The notes: generated by a model from the letters alone, not told the origin. DNA of 64,000 nt from Blastococcus sp. CCUG 61487 (GCF_005222955.1 NZ_LWUA01000223.1:1-64000), one strand, 5' to 3'. Positions 35,206-44,619 are shown, counted from the stretch's first letter. A program made the numbers and translations.

Positions 35206-35264
35206 TCGAGAATGGCGAAAGGCGTCAAGTCGACTCGATCGGAATGGTCACCCGCCATTCTCGA
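35206..35264. repeat. 12-bp inverted repeat ahead of receptor 2
   Basis: TCGAGAATGGCG (35206-35217) is exactly complementary to CGCCATTCTCGA (35253-35264), separated by 35 bases. The right arm overlaps the spacer and -10-like box of the promoter block at 35241, so the repeat could be a looping operator or a leader structure. Confidence 0.7.
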
Positions 35265-35266
35265 CA
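35241..35266 (+). promoter_or_regulatory. Candidate chemotaxis promoter block, receptor 2
   Basis: GGAATGGTCACC, then CGACA exactly 16 bases after GGAAT. It shares GGAATGGTCACC with the cheB block at 43272 and the same spacing. The start codon lies 142 bases downstream. Confidence 0.5.
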
Positions 35267-35408
35267 TCACGTGCAACACGCCTCGGAGGGGAGGCGGAAC
35301 AGCAGCGGTTGCCTTCACCATCGATCGGCGCCCCTTCCATCGCGACACCACCCCTGTGCGCGGTCGGCGTGATCGAGTCCGAGTAGTGAAACCCCAGGAG
35401 CACTCCGC

Positions 35409-37019
35409 ATGTCCGTCCCGTCCCCTTCTCGCTCCGCGCGCCGCGGCAACTGGTTCGCCAGCCGGCCCATCGCCCTCAAGATCGGTGCTGCGGTCGCAGT
35501 GCTCGCTCTCGTAGCCGTCGCGATGACCGTTCTGGCGGTCTCCCGGATCAGCAACCTCAACACCGCTGCCGAGGAGATCAACGACAACGTCGTCTCCCTC
35601 GCCGACCTGGCCGACATCCAGCGCTCCTGGCAGGGCGACCGGTCGCGGTACAACACCTATCCCCTGGCGGACGCCGAGGGCCGGGCCGCGCTCGCTGCGG
35701 ACCTGACCGAGCGGCGCACCACGATCGAGGACCAGCTCGAGGCATACGCCGACGTCGCGGTGGACGTCGAGGCGTACGAGCAGTTCCGTGCGACCGTCGC
35801 GAACTACTACGTGGTCGCCGACGGCCAGCTGGTCCCGGCCGCGGATGCCGGTGACCTCGCGACCGCGGCTGCCGTGATCACCGGTCCGCTGCAGGACCTC
35901 TCCGACGTCCTCATGGACCAGTACAACCAGATCCAGGTGAACCGCGTGGGAGCCGGTCAGACCGAGACGGACGAGGCGAAGTCGATGGCCGCCACCGCCG
36001 TCGTCACGCTCTGGCTCTCCCTGGCCGTAGGCACGCTCCTGGCGGGCGGGCTCGCCTTCTACGTCGTGCGCCAGATCGTCCGCACGGTGAAGAGCGTGCA
36101 GGCCTCGGTCGAGGCGCTCGCGAAGGGCGACCTGACGGTCGCTCCCGAGATCTCCGCCGACGACGAGCTGGGCCGCATGGCCGCCGCGCTGGCCTCGGCG
36201 CAGGAGAACCTGCGCGGCGTCATGGCCCAGGTCGTCGGCTCCGCGGACGCGGTGGCGGCGTCGTCGGAGGAGCTGAGCGCCAGCTCGGCGCAGATCTCGG
36301 CGTCGGCGGAGGAGACCTCCGCGCAGTCGGGTGTGGTGTCCGGTGCCGCGGAGGAGGTCAGCCGCAGCGTGCAGACCGTCGCCGCGGGGGCGGAGCAGAT
36401 GGGTGCCAGCATCCGGGAGATCGCGAGCAACGCGGCGGAGGCGTCGGAGGTGGCGTCGCGGGCGGTGACGGCGGCGGAGACCACCACGGCCACCGTGGCG
36501 AAGCTGGGCGAGTCCAGCGCGGAGATCGGCAACGTCGTCAAGGTCATCACGAGCATCGCCGAGCAGACGAACCTGCTGGCGCTGAACGCCACGATCGAGG
36601 CCGCACGCGCCGGGGAGGCCGGCAAGGGCTTCGCGGTCGTGGCCAACGAGGTGAAGGAGCTGGCGCAGGAGACGGCGAAGGCGACCGAGGACATCGCCCA
36701 GCGGGTGCTGGCGATCCAGGGCGACACGACGGCGGCGGTGGCGGCGATCGAGGAGATCTCGGCGATCGTCGCGCAGATCTCCGACCGGCAGACCACGATC
36801 GCCTCGGCGGTGGAGGAGCAGACGGCCACCACCAACGAGATGTCCCGTTCGGTGCAGGAGGCGGCCGGCGGGACGACGCAGATCGCGGAGAACATCACCG
36901 GCGTCTCCACGGCGGCCGACTCCACCACGCAGGCCCTGACCCAGACGCGCACCGCCGTCGACGAGTTGTCCCGGATGGCCGCGGACCTGCGCACCTCGGT
37001 CGGTCAGTTCACCTACTGA
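35409..37019 (+). CDS. Methyl-accepting chemotaxis protein 2
   Basis: 536 residues. The leader [17 protein letters not shown] precedes membrane helix 1 ([18 protein letters not shown]). A helical periplasmic domain of the 4HB_MCP type (about 46-190) is followed by helix 2 ([20 protein letters not shown]), HAMP and the signalling coiled coil with the standard hairpin tip. The sensor half is unrelated to receptor 1 beyond fold, yet the signalling half shares long exact DNA runs. It is flanked by its own promoter-like block and a strong terminator, so expression can be independent of its neighbours. Confidence 0.94.
   Translation: MSVPSPSRSARRGNWFASRPIALKIGAAVAVLALVAVAMTVLAVSRISNLNTAAEEINDNVVSLADLADIQRSWQGDRSRYNTYPLADAEGRAALAADLTERRTTIEDQLEAYADVAVDVEAYEQFRATVANYYVVADGQLVPAADAGDLATAAAVITGPLQDLSDVLMDQYNQIQVNRVGAGQTETDEAKSMAATAVVTLWLSLAVGTLLAGGLAFYVVRQIVRTVKSVQASVEALAKGDLTVAPEISADDELGRMAAALASAQENLRGVMAQVVGSADAVAASSEELSASSAQISASAEETSAQSGVVSGAAEEVSRSVQTVAAGAEQMGASIREIASNAAEASEVASRAVTAAETTTATVAKLGESSAEIGNVVKVITSIAEQTNLLALNATIEAARAGEAGKGFAVVANEVKELAQETAKATEDIAQRVLAIQGDTTAAVAAIEEISAIVAQISDRQTTIASAVEEQTATTNEMSRSVQEAAGGTTQIAENITGVSTAADSTTQALTQTRTAVDELSRMAADLRTSVGQFTY
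36285..36457 (+). repeat. 173-bp exact direct repeat, copy in receptor 2
   Basis: This is the second copy of the run described at 34384-34556. Downstream, identity to receptor 1 resumes in further blocks (for example around 36551-36712), separated by short segments differing only at third codon positions, a mosaic typical of gene conversion. Confidence 0.9.
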
Positions 37020-37026
37020 CCATTGC

Positions 37027-37064
37027 GGAGGGGCGGTGACCACATTCCACGTCACCGCCCCTCC
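37027..37064 (+). terminator. Hairpin terminator after receptor 2
   Basis: GGAGGGGCGGTGAC and GTCACCGCCCCTCC make a 14-bp perfect stem with a 10-base loop, starting seven bases after the stop codon. Confidence 0.85.
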
Positions 37065-37130
37065 ACCATTCTTCGGCGCGCGGCGGACAGTCTGAGAAGA
37101 AGTCTTGAGAGGCGCCATGTCGACAATCCC

Positions 37131-37156
37131 TGAGTGGTCACCACACTATTTAGACA
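37131..37156 (+). promoter_or_regulatory. Candidate chemotaxis promoter block, receptor 3
   Basis: TGAGTGGTCACCAC aligns with GGAATGGTCACCAC upstream of cheB, with AGACA at the -10-like position 16 bases on. It lies in the 313-base gene-free region between receptors 2 and 3, which otherwise contains only the receptor 2 terminator and an AT-richer leader. The start codon is 176 bases downstream. Confidence 0.45.
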
Positions 37157-37332
37157 CCGTGCCGCGACACGCTTATTGGTGTGACCCCAACCGAAACCCG
37201 AACGCCTAATTTCCTCGTGTGCAGCTGTTGGAGCTGCGCCTCCCGTGATCTGCCGGACGGGCATCGCGATCGCGAACGATGATTCCGTTGATCGGCACCG
37301 TGACGAGCACCGAGGAACGAGGAAGACCAGAG

Positions 37333-38964
37333 ATGACGGACAGCAGGCCGATGTGGCGACGTGGTCGTATGGGAGTACGCGGGAAGATCTTGGCGGTCGG
37401 TGCCGTCGGGATGGCAGCCGCCATCGCAGTGGGTGCGTTCGGCATTTCAGGCCTGGGCGACGCCGGTGACACTCGGGAACGGGTCGAGGACCTCAACGAA
37501 GCACTGGGCCACGCCCGGGGCATGGAGTACTACAACGCCGACGCCAGTGGCTGGCAGGTCGCCTACGCCTGGGACGCCCGGCGCATCGGCGGCGCCGCAG
37601 CCGTCTCCCCCGACAGCGGCAACCGCGCCGGCTTCCTCGAGCACATGGACAAGGTCGATGCCGCCCTACTGGCCATGCCGGTGGAGACACTCAGCGAGAG
37701 CGAGTCGGCGGTGTACGAGCAGATCATCGCGCGCTGGGATGACTTCTTCGCCATCGACGAACAGATCGCCGGCCTCTACGCGCAGGACACGCCATCGGCG
37801 ATCGACGCGGCGGACGAGATGCTTCTCGGCGAGGGCTACGGCGTCTACTACGACATCATCGATCTGACGGACGAATTGAAGGCCTCGCTGGTCGCCCGCA
37901 CCCAGGCCGCGAACGCGGACGCAGAGGCAGCCGAGAACGTGACCCGGTGGTCGATGATCGCCGCCATCGCCCTCGGCACCCTCGTCGTCCTCGGAGTGGC
38001 CATCGTCGTGGCCCGCAGGATTATCCGGCCCCTCAACGCGGTCAAGGACGTGGCCACCGCGCTCGCGACCGGCGACCTGACCCGGTCCACGGGGGTGCAG
38101 CAGGACGACGAGGTCGGGAGCACGGCTCGAGCCCTCGACGAGGCGATGGAGCGGCTCCGCGAGGTGATGGCGTCGGTCGTGACGAACGCCGACGCGGTGG
38201 CGGCGTCGTCGGAGGAGTTGTCGGCGTCGTCGGCGCAGATCTCGGCGTCGGCGGAGGAGACCTCCGCGCAGTCGGGTGTGGTGTCCGGTGCCGCGGAGGA
38301 GGTCAGTCGTAGCGTGCAGACGGTCGCGGCCGGCGCGGAGCAGATGGGGGCTTCGATCCGGGAGATCGCCAGCAATGCCGCGGAGGCGTCGGAGGTGGCG
38401 TCTCGTGCGGTGACCGCCGCGGAGACCACCACCGCGACGGTCGCGAAGCTGGGCGAGTCGAGCGCGGAGATCGGCAACGTGGTGAAGGTGATCACGAGCA
38501 TCGCGGAGCAGACGAACCTGCTGGCGCTGAACGCCACGATCGAGGCCGCCCGGGCTGGTGAGGCCGGCAAGGGCTTCGCGGTGGTGGCCAACGAGGTGAA
38601 GGAGCTGGCGCAGGAGACGGCGAAGGCCACCGAGGACATCGCCCAGCGGGTGCTGGCCATCCAGGGCGACACGACCGCGGCGGTGGCGGCGATCGAGGAG
38701 ATCTCGGCGATCGTCGCGCAGATCTCCGACCGGCAGACCACGATCGCCTCGGCGGTGGAGGAGCAGGAGGCCACCACCAACGAGATGTCGCGGTCGGTGC
38801 AGGAGGCGGCCGGCGGGACGACGCAGATCGCGGAGAACATCACCGGTGTCTCCACGGCGGCGGAGTCGACGACCCAGGCGCTGACCCAGACCCGCACCGC
38901 CGTGGACGAGCTGTCCCGGATGGCGGCTGACCTGCGCGCCACCGTGGGCCGGTTCAGCTACTGA
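37333..38964 (+). CDS. Methyl-accepting chemotaxis protein 3
   Basis: 543 residues from the ATG at 37333, preceded by a GGAAG ribosome site; an ATG at 37279 lacks one. Helix 1 is [20 protein letters not shown]. The sensor region (about 40-200) is a distinct helical bundle with several Trp and Tyr residues ([19 protein letters not shown]). Helix 2 is [21 protein letters not shown], then HAMP and the shared signalling domain. One notable change is [10 protein letters not shown], where the other two have [10 protein letters not shown], next to a likely methylation helix. cheA follows after a small hairpin. Confidence 0.94.
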   Translation: MTDSRPMWRRGRMGVRGKILAVGAVGMAAAIAVGAFGISGLGDAGDTRERVEDLNEALGHARGMEYYNADASGWQVAYAWDARRIGGAAAVSPDSGNRAGFLEHMDKVDAALLAMPVETLSESESAVYEQIIARWDDFFAIDEQIAGLYAQDTPSAIDAADEMLLGEGYGVYYDIIDLTDELKASLVARTQAANADAEAAENVTRWSMIAAIALGTLVVLGVAIVVARRIIRPLNAVKDVATALATGDLTRSTGVQQDDEVGSTARALDEAMERLREVMASVVTNADAVAASSEELSASSAQISASAEETSAQSGVVSGAAEEVSRSVQTVAAGAEQMGASIREIASNAAEASEVASRAVTAAETTTATVAKLGESSAEIGNVVKVITSIAEQTNLLALNATIEAARAGEAGKGFAVVANEVKELAQETAKATEDIAQRVLAIQGDTTAAVAAIEEISAIVAQISDRQTTIASAVEEQEATTNEMSRSVQEAAGGTTQIAENITGVSTAAESTTQALTQTRTAVDELSRMAADLRATVGRFSY

Positions 38965-38976
38965 CGGCCCGTCACT

Positions 38977-38994
38977 GGCACCCCCGCGGGTGCC
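38977..38994 (+). terminator. Small hairpin between receptor 3 and cheA
   Basis: GGCACCC and GGGTGCC form a 7-bp stem with a CCGC loop. It is weaker than the other receptor terminators and may only partly separate cheA from receptor 3 transcription. Confidence 0.55.
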
Positions 38995-39103
38995 GATAAC
39001 AGGCAGGACGGCCGGTCGGCGGCGGGCTCACCCCGAACCCGCCGCCGGCCCGCCGATGACCACGGGGCGACCGCCCTGGAGACGCAGAGAGAAGGCACCA
39101 ACG

Positions 39104-41611
39104 GTGGACGGTCTGGACGACATCGTCGAGGAGTTCCTGGTCGAGAGCCACGAGAACCTCGACCAGCTCGACTCCGACCTCGTCGCGCTCGAGCAGGACC
39201 CGAACTCCCGTGAGCGGCTCTCGAGCATCTTCCGGACGATTCACACGATCAAGGGCACCAGCGGCTTCCTCGCCTTCAACCGGCTCGAGGAGGTCACCCA
39301 CGTCGGGGAGAACATGCTCTCCCGACTCCGGGACGGCGAGCTCGCGCTCACGCCGGTGCGCACCAGCGTCCTGCTGCAGATGGTCGACACCGTCCGCGCC
39401 CTGCTGACCTCCATCGAGGCCAGCGGCGGGGAGGGCACGGTCGAGGTCGCCGGTGTCGTCGCCGCGATCAGCGCGGCCATGGAGGACACGCCGGCCGCCG
39501 CCGCGCCGTCGGTCCCCACCCCCCGCGCCGCGGAGGACTCGACGAGCACCCCGGCAGAGACGGCGACCAAGGCGCCCGCCAAGGCCGCCGCGAGGAGCCC
39601 GGCGAAGCCTGCCGCCAAGGCCCCCGCGAGGAGCACGGCCAAGGCGCCGGCGAAGAAGACGACCGCGCGCAAGACCGCAGCGCCGCGCGCGACGACGAAG
39701 GCGGCAGCCGCCGCGGAACCAGTGGAGGACACGCCGGTGGCGCCCGCTGAGGAGCCGACCGCCGTCACCACCTCCGAGCTCGAGGGAGCGAGTGCAGTCA
39801 TGCCCGAGACCACCGTCGAGGAGCTCTCCGCCGTGGAGGCGCCCCAGCCGGCCGAGCACGTCGACGGCGACCCGGCGTCGGCAGGTGACGGCCACGCCCG
39901 TCGCGGCGTGGCCGACAGCACCATCCGCGTCGACGTCGACCTGCTCGACGAGCTGATGCTGCTCGTCGGCGAGCTCGTGCTCACCCGCAACCAGATCGTC
40001 CAGTACGTCGGCCGGTCGAACGACACCGACCTGGTGCGCGCCTCGCAGCGGCTCAACCTGATCGCCAGCGAGCTGCAGGAGGGCGTCATGAAGACGCGCA
40101 TGCAGCCGATCGACCACATCTGGTCGAAGCTGCCGCGCGTGGTCCGCGACCTCGGCATGCAGCTCCAGAAGTCCATTCGCCTGGAGATGGAGGGCCGCGA
40201 GACCGAGCTGGACAAGACCCTGCTCGAGGCGGTCAAGGACCCGCTGACCCACCTGGTCCGCAACTCGGTCGACCACGGCATCGAGACGCCCGAGGCGCGC
40301 CGGGCGGCCGGCAAGCCGGCCGAGGGCGTGCTCACCCTGCGCGCCCGCCACGAGAGCGGGCAGGTCGTGGTCGAGGTCGCCGACGACGGCGCCGGCATCG
40401 ACCCGGACAAGCTGGGGGCCAAGGCCGTCCAGCGCGGCCTGCTCACCGCCGACGCGCTCTCCCGCATGAGCCCGACGGACATCTTCCAGCTCATCTTCCT
40501 GCCGGGCTTCTCGACCGCCGCCGCGGTCACCAACGTCTCCGGTCGGGGCGTCGGCATGGACGTCGTGAAGACCAACATCGAGGCGATCGGCGGCACCATC
40601 GAGGTGGAGTCCGAGGCGGGCGTCGGCACCGTCTGCCGGCTGCGCATCCCGCTGACCCTGGCGATCGTCCCGGCGCTCACCGTCGAGTGCGCCGCCGACA
40701 GGTACGCCATCCCGCAGATCAGCCTGCAGGAGCTGGTCAGCCTGGACGCGGAGAAGGCGGCCAACGCCGTCGAGGAGGTCGGCGGCGCGCAGGTCTACCG
40801 GCTGCGCGGCGAGCTGCTCCCGCTGGTGCGGCTGACCGACGTCCTCGGGCTGTCCAGCGACCGGCACGACGGGCACGTGGTCATCGCCGTGCTCCGCTCG
40901 GAGGGCCGGCGCTTCGGTCTCGTCGTCGACCGGGTGATCAACACCGAGGAGATCGTCGTCAAGGCCGTCGGCGGGCAGCTCAAGCAGATCGGGCTGTACC
41001 AGGGCGCCACCGTCCTGGGCGACGGCACCGTGGCGCTGATCCTCGACGTCCAGGCGCTGGCCCGCCGGGCGTTGCGCACCGAGAGCAGCGAGCGGAGCCA
41101 GGAGGCCGCCCGCGAGGCGGCCGCGGCCGCCGCGCACAGCGAGACCGAGCGGCAGCGGATGCTGCTGGCCGCCATCGGCGGTGGGCGCCGGGTAGCCATC
41201 CCGCTCGACACCGTCACCCGCCTCGAGCAGGTGCGCGCCGAGACCGTGGAGAAGGTCGGCAACCGCGAGGTGGTGCAGTACCGCGGCGCGATCCTCCCCA
41301 TCGTCCGGCTGGACCGGCACCTGGGCGCCTACGGCGAGACCGAGCGCGAGGTGCTGGAGGTCATCGTCTACTCCGACCACGGACGCAGCGTCGCGATCGT
41401 GGTCGAGGAGATCCTCGACATCGTCGACGGCGAGGCCGCGGTGCGCAGCGACATCGATGACCTGGGCCTGCTCGGCTCCGCCGTCCTCGGCGACAAGGTC
41501 ACCGAGCTGCTCGACGTCCGGGCGGCGATCCTCGCCGCCGACCCGGCCTTCTACTCGCCCTCCACCACCTCGACGCCGGCCGGCGTCTCCGACTCCCTGC
41601 TGGAGGTCTGA
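39104..41611 (+). CDS. cheA: Chemotaxis histidine kinase CheA with two CheW-like domains
   Basis: 835 residues from the GTG at 39104 (GAAGG 8 bases upstream), which begins at the Hpt domain. Phospho-acceptor His47 is in FRTIHTIKGTSGF. The usual P2 domain is not apparent; residues about 130-260 are instead an Ala/Pro/Lys-rich, histone-H1-like linker. Dimerisation starts near 266 (RVDVDLLDELMLLVGELVLT), the ATPase near 360-500 (LVRNSVDHGIE, GRGVGMDVVK). One CheW-like domain covers 510-655 and a second covers about 680-810. It phosphorylates the CheY and CheB proteins in response to the receptors. cheW follows one base after its stop. Confidence 0.95.
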   Translation: MDGLDDIVEEFLVESHENLDQLDSDLVALEQDPNSRERLSSIFRTIHTIKGTSGFLAFNRLEEVTHVGENMLSRLRDGELALTPVRTSVLLQMVDTVRALLTSIEASGGEGTVEVAGVVAAISAAMEDTPAAAAPSVPTPRAAEDSTSTPAETATKAPAKAAARSPAKPAAKAPARSTAKAPAKKTTARKTAAPRATTKAAAAAEPVEDTPVAPAEEPTAVTTSELEGASAVMPETTVEELSAVEAPQPAEHVDGDPASAGDGHARRGVADSTIRVDVDLLDELMLLVGELVLTRNQIVQYVGRSNDTDLVRASQRLNLIASELQEGVMKTRMQPIDHIWSKLPRVVRDLGMQLQKSIRLEMEGRETELDKTLLEAVKDPLTHLVRNSVDHGIETPEARRAAGKPAEGVLTLRARHESGQVVVEVADDGAGIDPDKLGAKAVQRGLLTADALSRMSPTDIFQLIFLPGFSTAAAVTNVSGRGVGMDVVKTNIEAIGGTIEVESEAGVGTVCRLRIPLTLAIVPALTVECAADRYAIPQISLQELVSLDAEKAANAVEEVGGAQVYRLRGELLPLVRLTDVLGLSSDRHDGHVVIAVLRSEGRRFGLVVDRVINTEEIVVKAVGGQLKQIGLYQGATVLGDGTVALILDVQALARRALRTESSERSQEAAREAAAAAAHSETERQRMLLAAIGGGRRVAIPLDTVTRLEQVRAETVEKVGNREVVQYRGAILPIVRLDRHLGAYGETEREVLEVIVYSDHGRSVAIVVEEILDIVDGEAAVRSDIDDLGLLGSAVLGDKVTELLDVRAAILAADPAFYSPSTTSTPAGVSDSLLEV

Positions 41612-41612
41612 C

Positions 41613-42062
41613 ATGACCGCCCCCACCACCGCCCCCGTCACCGGTGGGCAGCTGGCCACCTTCCGGCTGGACGGCGACCTGTACGGCATCGAGGTCGAGC
41701 ACGTGCAGGAGGTGCTGCGCAGCCAGCAGCTCACCCGCGTGCCCCTCGCCCCCGCCGCCGTCGCCGGCCTGATCAACCTGCGCGGCCAGGTGGTCACGGC
41801 CATCGAGCTGCGCGAGCGGCTCGGCCGCCCGCCCCGTCCCGAGGGCACCGACGCCGTGGTGATCGTCGTCCGGCTGCACGGTGAGGCCGTGAGCCTGCTG
41901 GTCGACTCCATCGCCGACGTGGTCGACGTCGACGCCAACGATTTCGAGGCGCCGCCGGACACCCTCGAGGGACAGGCACGCGACCTGATCCGCGGGGCCT
42001 ACAAGCTGCACGGGCAGCTCCTCCTGGCGCTCGACGTGCAGAAGGCGGTCAGCGCCCAGTAG
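41613..42062 (+). CDS. cheW: Chemotaxis coupling protein CheW
   Basis: 149 residues from the ATG at 41613, with GGAGG in the end of cheA as ribosome site. It shows the CheW fold: LATFRLDGDLYGIEVEHVQEV, VAGLINLRGQVVTAIELRERL, and VSLLVDSIADVVDVD. It bridges receptor tips to CheA. It is the only free-standing cheW in the window and ends in a strong terminator, closing the cheAW transcript. Confidence 0.95.
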   Translation: MTAPTTAPVTGGQLATFRLDGDLYGIEVEHVQEVLRSQQLTRVPLAPAAVAGLINLRGQVVTAIELRERLGRPPRPEGTDAVVIVVRLHGEAVSLLVDSIADVVDVDANDFEAPPDTLEGQARDLIRGAYKLHGQLLLALDVQKAVSAQ

Positions 42063-42094
42063 CGCTGGGCGATCGCTCTAGCACGCTCCGCCAC

Positions 42095-42148
42095 CCACAC
42101 GCGGCCCTCACGCCATCGTCCTCCCGCGATGGGGTGAGGGCCGTGTGG
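42095..42148 (+). terminator. Large hairpin terminator after cheW
   Basis: CCACACGCGGCCCTCACG... pairs with ...GTGAGGGCCGTGTGG over about 22 bp with a two-base bulge and one mismatch, closing an 8-base loop. It starts 33 bases after the cheW stop. Confidence 0.75.
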
Positions 42149-42204
42149 CGCTCCGGGGGTCGGGCCGCCAGCATGGGCGGAACCGATCCCTGGAGGCGAC
42201 TGCC

Positions 42205-43097
42205 ATGCCCTACTCGCTGGTCAGCGCCGCGACGCTGGGTTTCGACCTGGTGCGCCTCCCGGGTGGCCGGGCCGTCGCCGACGTGCTGCTCGCCGGCCTC
42301 GGCGCCGATACCGCCGCCCTCGCGGCGCTCGCCGCGGCCCACCCCTGCCGAGACCTGACCCGTGCCGAGCGCCAGCAGCACGCCGTGCGTGGACGGCGGG
42401 CCCGCGAGCTGGCGGCCTCGGTGCCGCACGTGCGCAGTGCGGCCTCGGCGGCAGCCGCGCCGCGCTGCTGGTCACGCAGCTCGAGCAGGGGACCATCGGG
42501 GACGCCCCGAACCTCGAGCGCCTGGTCCGCGACGACGTCGTCGGGCCGGAGCACGCCGCGGCCGCCGGGCTCGCCGAGGCGGAACGGGACGACGCCGTCG
42601 CCGTGCTCGCCGACGCCGCCGTCGGCTACTGGGCCGCGGGGGTGCTCCCGCCGCTGGTGCGCCGCGAACTGACCGACGCCTTCGACCGCAGCCTGGAGCG
42701 CGGCGATCTCGCCGTCCCGGCCGCGGGGGCGGACCTGGGCCCCGCAGCCGACGACCTCGCCGAGTTCCTGGCGGCGATCCGGGAGCTGGACCAGGACGGG
42801 CGTGCCGCCTGGCGGGCCGCCGTCGACGAGAGGCGCGGCCGGCACCGGCCGTGGGCCGCAGCCATGCACGAGGCGTCCTGGGCCGCGCACGTCTCCGGGC
42901 GCACCCGCGCGCTGGCCGCCGCCCAGCTGCACGCCGTCCAGGCGTTCCTCGACGGGGGCTTCGACCTGCACGACGGCGCCGCCGGTGTCTGGAACGCCGT
43001 CGCCGGCTGCGTCCAGGGTGTCGCGATGGGCGACCTGCTCGACGAGACGTCCCAGGCGGTCCTCCGCGCGCCCTGGGTGCGGGTCACCTCCGCCTGA
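42205..43097 (+). pseudogene. Unknown gene with an apparent frameshift, between cheW and cheB
   Basis: A well-placed ATG at 42205 (TGGAGG upstream) opens MPYSLVSAATLGFDLVRLPGG and runs in codon-biased frame to about 42440. Coding character then continues in another frame (GSRAALLVTQLEQG..., to the stop at 43097). The switch matches loss of one base near 42440-42450. Joined, the protein would be roughly 297 residues, helical, Ala-rich and soluble, with no family I recognise. It could be a genuine pseudogene, a sequencing error, or a programmed -1 shift; no slippery heptamer is evident. Terminators on both sides give it its own transcript inside the chemotaxis cluster. Confidence 0.6.
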
Positions 43098-43105
43098 CCG
43101 CCCCG

Positions 43106-43132
43106 GCGACGATCAGGTTCCCTGGTCGTCGC
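43106..43132 (+). terminator. Hairpin terminator after the frameshifted gene
   Basis: GCGACGATCA and TGGTCGTCGC pair over 10 bp with one G-U pair around a 7-base loop, nine bases after the stop. Confidence 0.6.
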
Positions 43133-43488
43133 GCCTCCTCCCTCGTGGTGGGCGGTGCGGGAGGACGCTGCACGGTGAGGGAGGACCGGTTCGCGGCGCC
43201 CCTGACGTGGGCACGACGGTCACCGCCCCGCAGTGTCGACTCGTCGGCCAATTGCCATTTCCACTCGGTTGGGAATGGTCACCACGGAATTGCGTAACGA
43301 GTGCGCGTCGCGCCTTTCTTTTCGCGTTGTGGCCACCGATGCTTCTGAGGCGGTTGGGACGACGGCGCCGAGCCGGAGCCATTCGCCGTGGGCACGGCCG
43401 GAGCGCTCAAGCAGTGCGATCGCCGTGCCGATCAATGCGGTGAACAGCCTGACCGGGGCTGCCCCGGTCAGCGAGCAGGAGGACACGC
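43133..43488 (+). other. Gene-free leader of the cheB operon
   Basis: 356 bases without a credible gene. Base composition becomes AT-richer from 43240 to 43330 around the promoter block. CCATTTCC (43256-43263) and GGGAATGG (43271-43278) form an imperfect inverted repeat. The remaining 185-base leader to cheB shows no motif I recognise. Confidence 0.55.
43272..43297 (+). promoter_or_regulatory. Candidate chemotaxis promoter block, cheB operon
   Basis: GGAATGGTCACCAC followed by CGTAA exactly 16 bases after GGAAT. This is the best example of the shared block and resembles an ECF-type -35/-10 pair. It would drive the six-gene cheB operon with a leader of about 185 bases. Confidence 0.5.
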
Positions 43489-44619
43489 GTGAACCCGATC
43501 CGGGTGATGGTCGTCGACGACTCCGTCGTCGTCCGCAAGATCGTGACCGACGTGCTCTCCGCCGACCCCGCCATCGAGGTGGTCGGCACCGCGGTGAACG
43601 GCAAGGTCGCCCTGGCCAAGATCGGCCAGCTCGAGCCCGACCTCGTCACGATGGACATCGAGATGCCGGAGATGAACGGCATCGAGGCGGTGCGCGGCAT
43701 CCGGGCCGGCGCGGGCGGAGCCAGGTACGGCCGCGTGCCGATCGTCATGTTCAGCACGCTGACCGACCGCGGAGCGTCGGCCACCCTGGACGCCCTGGCC
43801 GCGGGCGCCAACGACTACGTCACCAAGCCCGCCAACGTCGGCAGCGTCGCCCAGTCGATGGAGAGCGTGCGCGAGCAGCTCATCCCGAAGATCAAGGCCC
43901 TGACCGGACGCCCGGTCGCGGTCGTGCCCCCGCCGCGCGCCGCGGCGCCCCCTCCCCCGCCGGCCGCTCCGCGCACGGGGCCGCCGAAGTCGCCCGAGGT
44001 CCTCGTGATCGGCTCCTCCACCGGCGGGCCCGAGGCGCTGGCGAAGGTGCTCCCCCGGCTTCCGGCGTCGCTGCCCGTCCCGGTACTCCTCGTCCAGCAC
44101 ATGCCCCCGGTGTTCACCCGTCAGTTCGCCCAGCGGCTCGACCGCCTGTGCGCGCTGCGCGTCGTCGAGGCCTCCGACGGGACGCCGCTGCTGCCGGGCA
44201 CCGTGCACCTGGCTCCCGGCGACCACCATCTCGTCGTGCGCCCCGTCGGCGCCGGCGGGCGGGCCGGCCTGCAGACCGGTCTGCACCAGGGACCTCCCGA
44301 GAACTTCTGCCGTCCGGCGGTCGACCCCCTGTTCCGGTCCGTCGTCGAGGCCTTCGACGGCGCCGTCCTGGCCGTCGTCCTGACCGGCATGGGCTCCGAC
44401 GGCCGCAACGGCGCCGGCGAGGTCCGTGCCGCGGGCGGCCGGGTGATCGTCCAGGACCAGGCGACCTCGGTGGTCTGGGGTATGCCCGGCGCCATCAGCC
44501 AGGCCGGCTACGCCGACGAGGTGCTGCCGCTGGACCGCATCCCCGACGCCATCACCCGCCACCTGGCCGGTGCATCCGGCGTTCGCACCACCGTCACCAC
44601 AGCTGGAGTTCCCCGATGA
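43489..44619 (+). CDS. cheB: Chemotaxis methylesterase/deamidase CheB
   Basis: 376 residues from a GTG with AGGAGG at ideal spacing. The receiver domain (1-125) has acceptor Asp56 in VTMDIEMPEMNG and the conserved Lys in DYVTKPANV. A Pro-rich linker leads to the esterase domain, with the catalytic triad in IGSSTGGPEAL (Ser), LLVQHMPPVFT (His) and LTGMGSDGRNG (Asp). It removes receptor methyl groups and resets sensitivity. cheR starts inside its stop (ATGA). Confidence 0.96.
   Translation: MNPIRVMVVDDSVVVRKIVTDVLSADPAIEVVGTAVNGKVALAKIGQLEPDLVTMDIEMPEMNGIEAVRGIRAGAGGARYGRVPIVMFSTLTDRGASATLDALAAGANDYVTKPANVGSVAQSMESVREQLIPKIKALTGRPVAVVPPPRAAAPPPPPAAPRTGPPKSPEVLVIGSSTGGPEALAKVLPRLPASLPVPVLLVQHMPPVFTRQFAQRLDRLCALRVVEASDGTPLLPGTVHLAPGDHHLVVRPVGAGGRAGLQTGLHQGPPENFCRPAVDPLFRSVVEAFDGAVLAVVLTGMGSDGRNGAGEVRAAGGRVIVQDQATSVVWGMPGAISQAGYADEVLPLDRIPDAITRHLAGASGVRTTVTTAGVPR

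Noticed and set aside
38992-38999. GCCGATAA resembling the -10 box of a FliA/WhiG flagellar promoter ahead of cheA
   Set aside because: No TAAA-like -35 element at the right distance, and the first bases belong to the hairpin after receptor 3. Treated as chance.
38972-41962. A 996-codon open frame on the minus strand opposite cheA and cheW
   Set aside because: It is antisense to strongly identified cheA/cheW, is rich in Arg/Asp/His/Gln repeats typical of GC-driven shadow frames, and has no domain.
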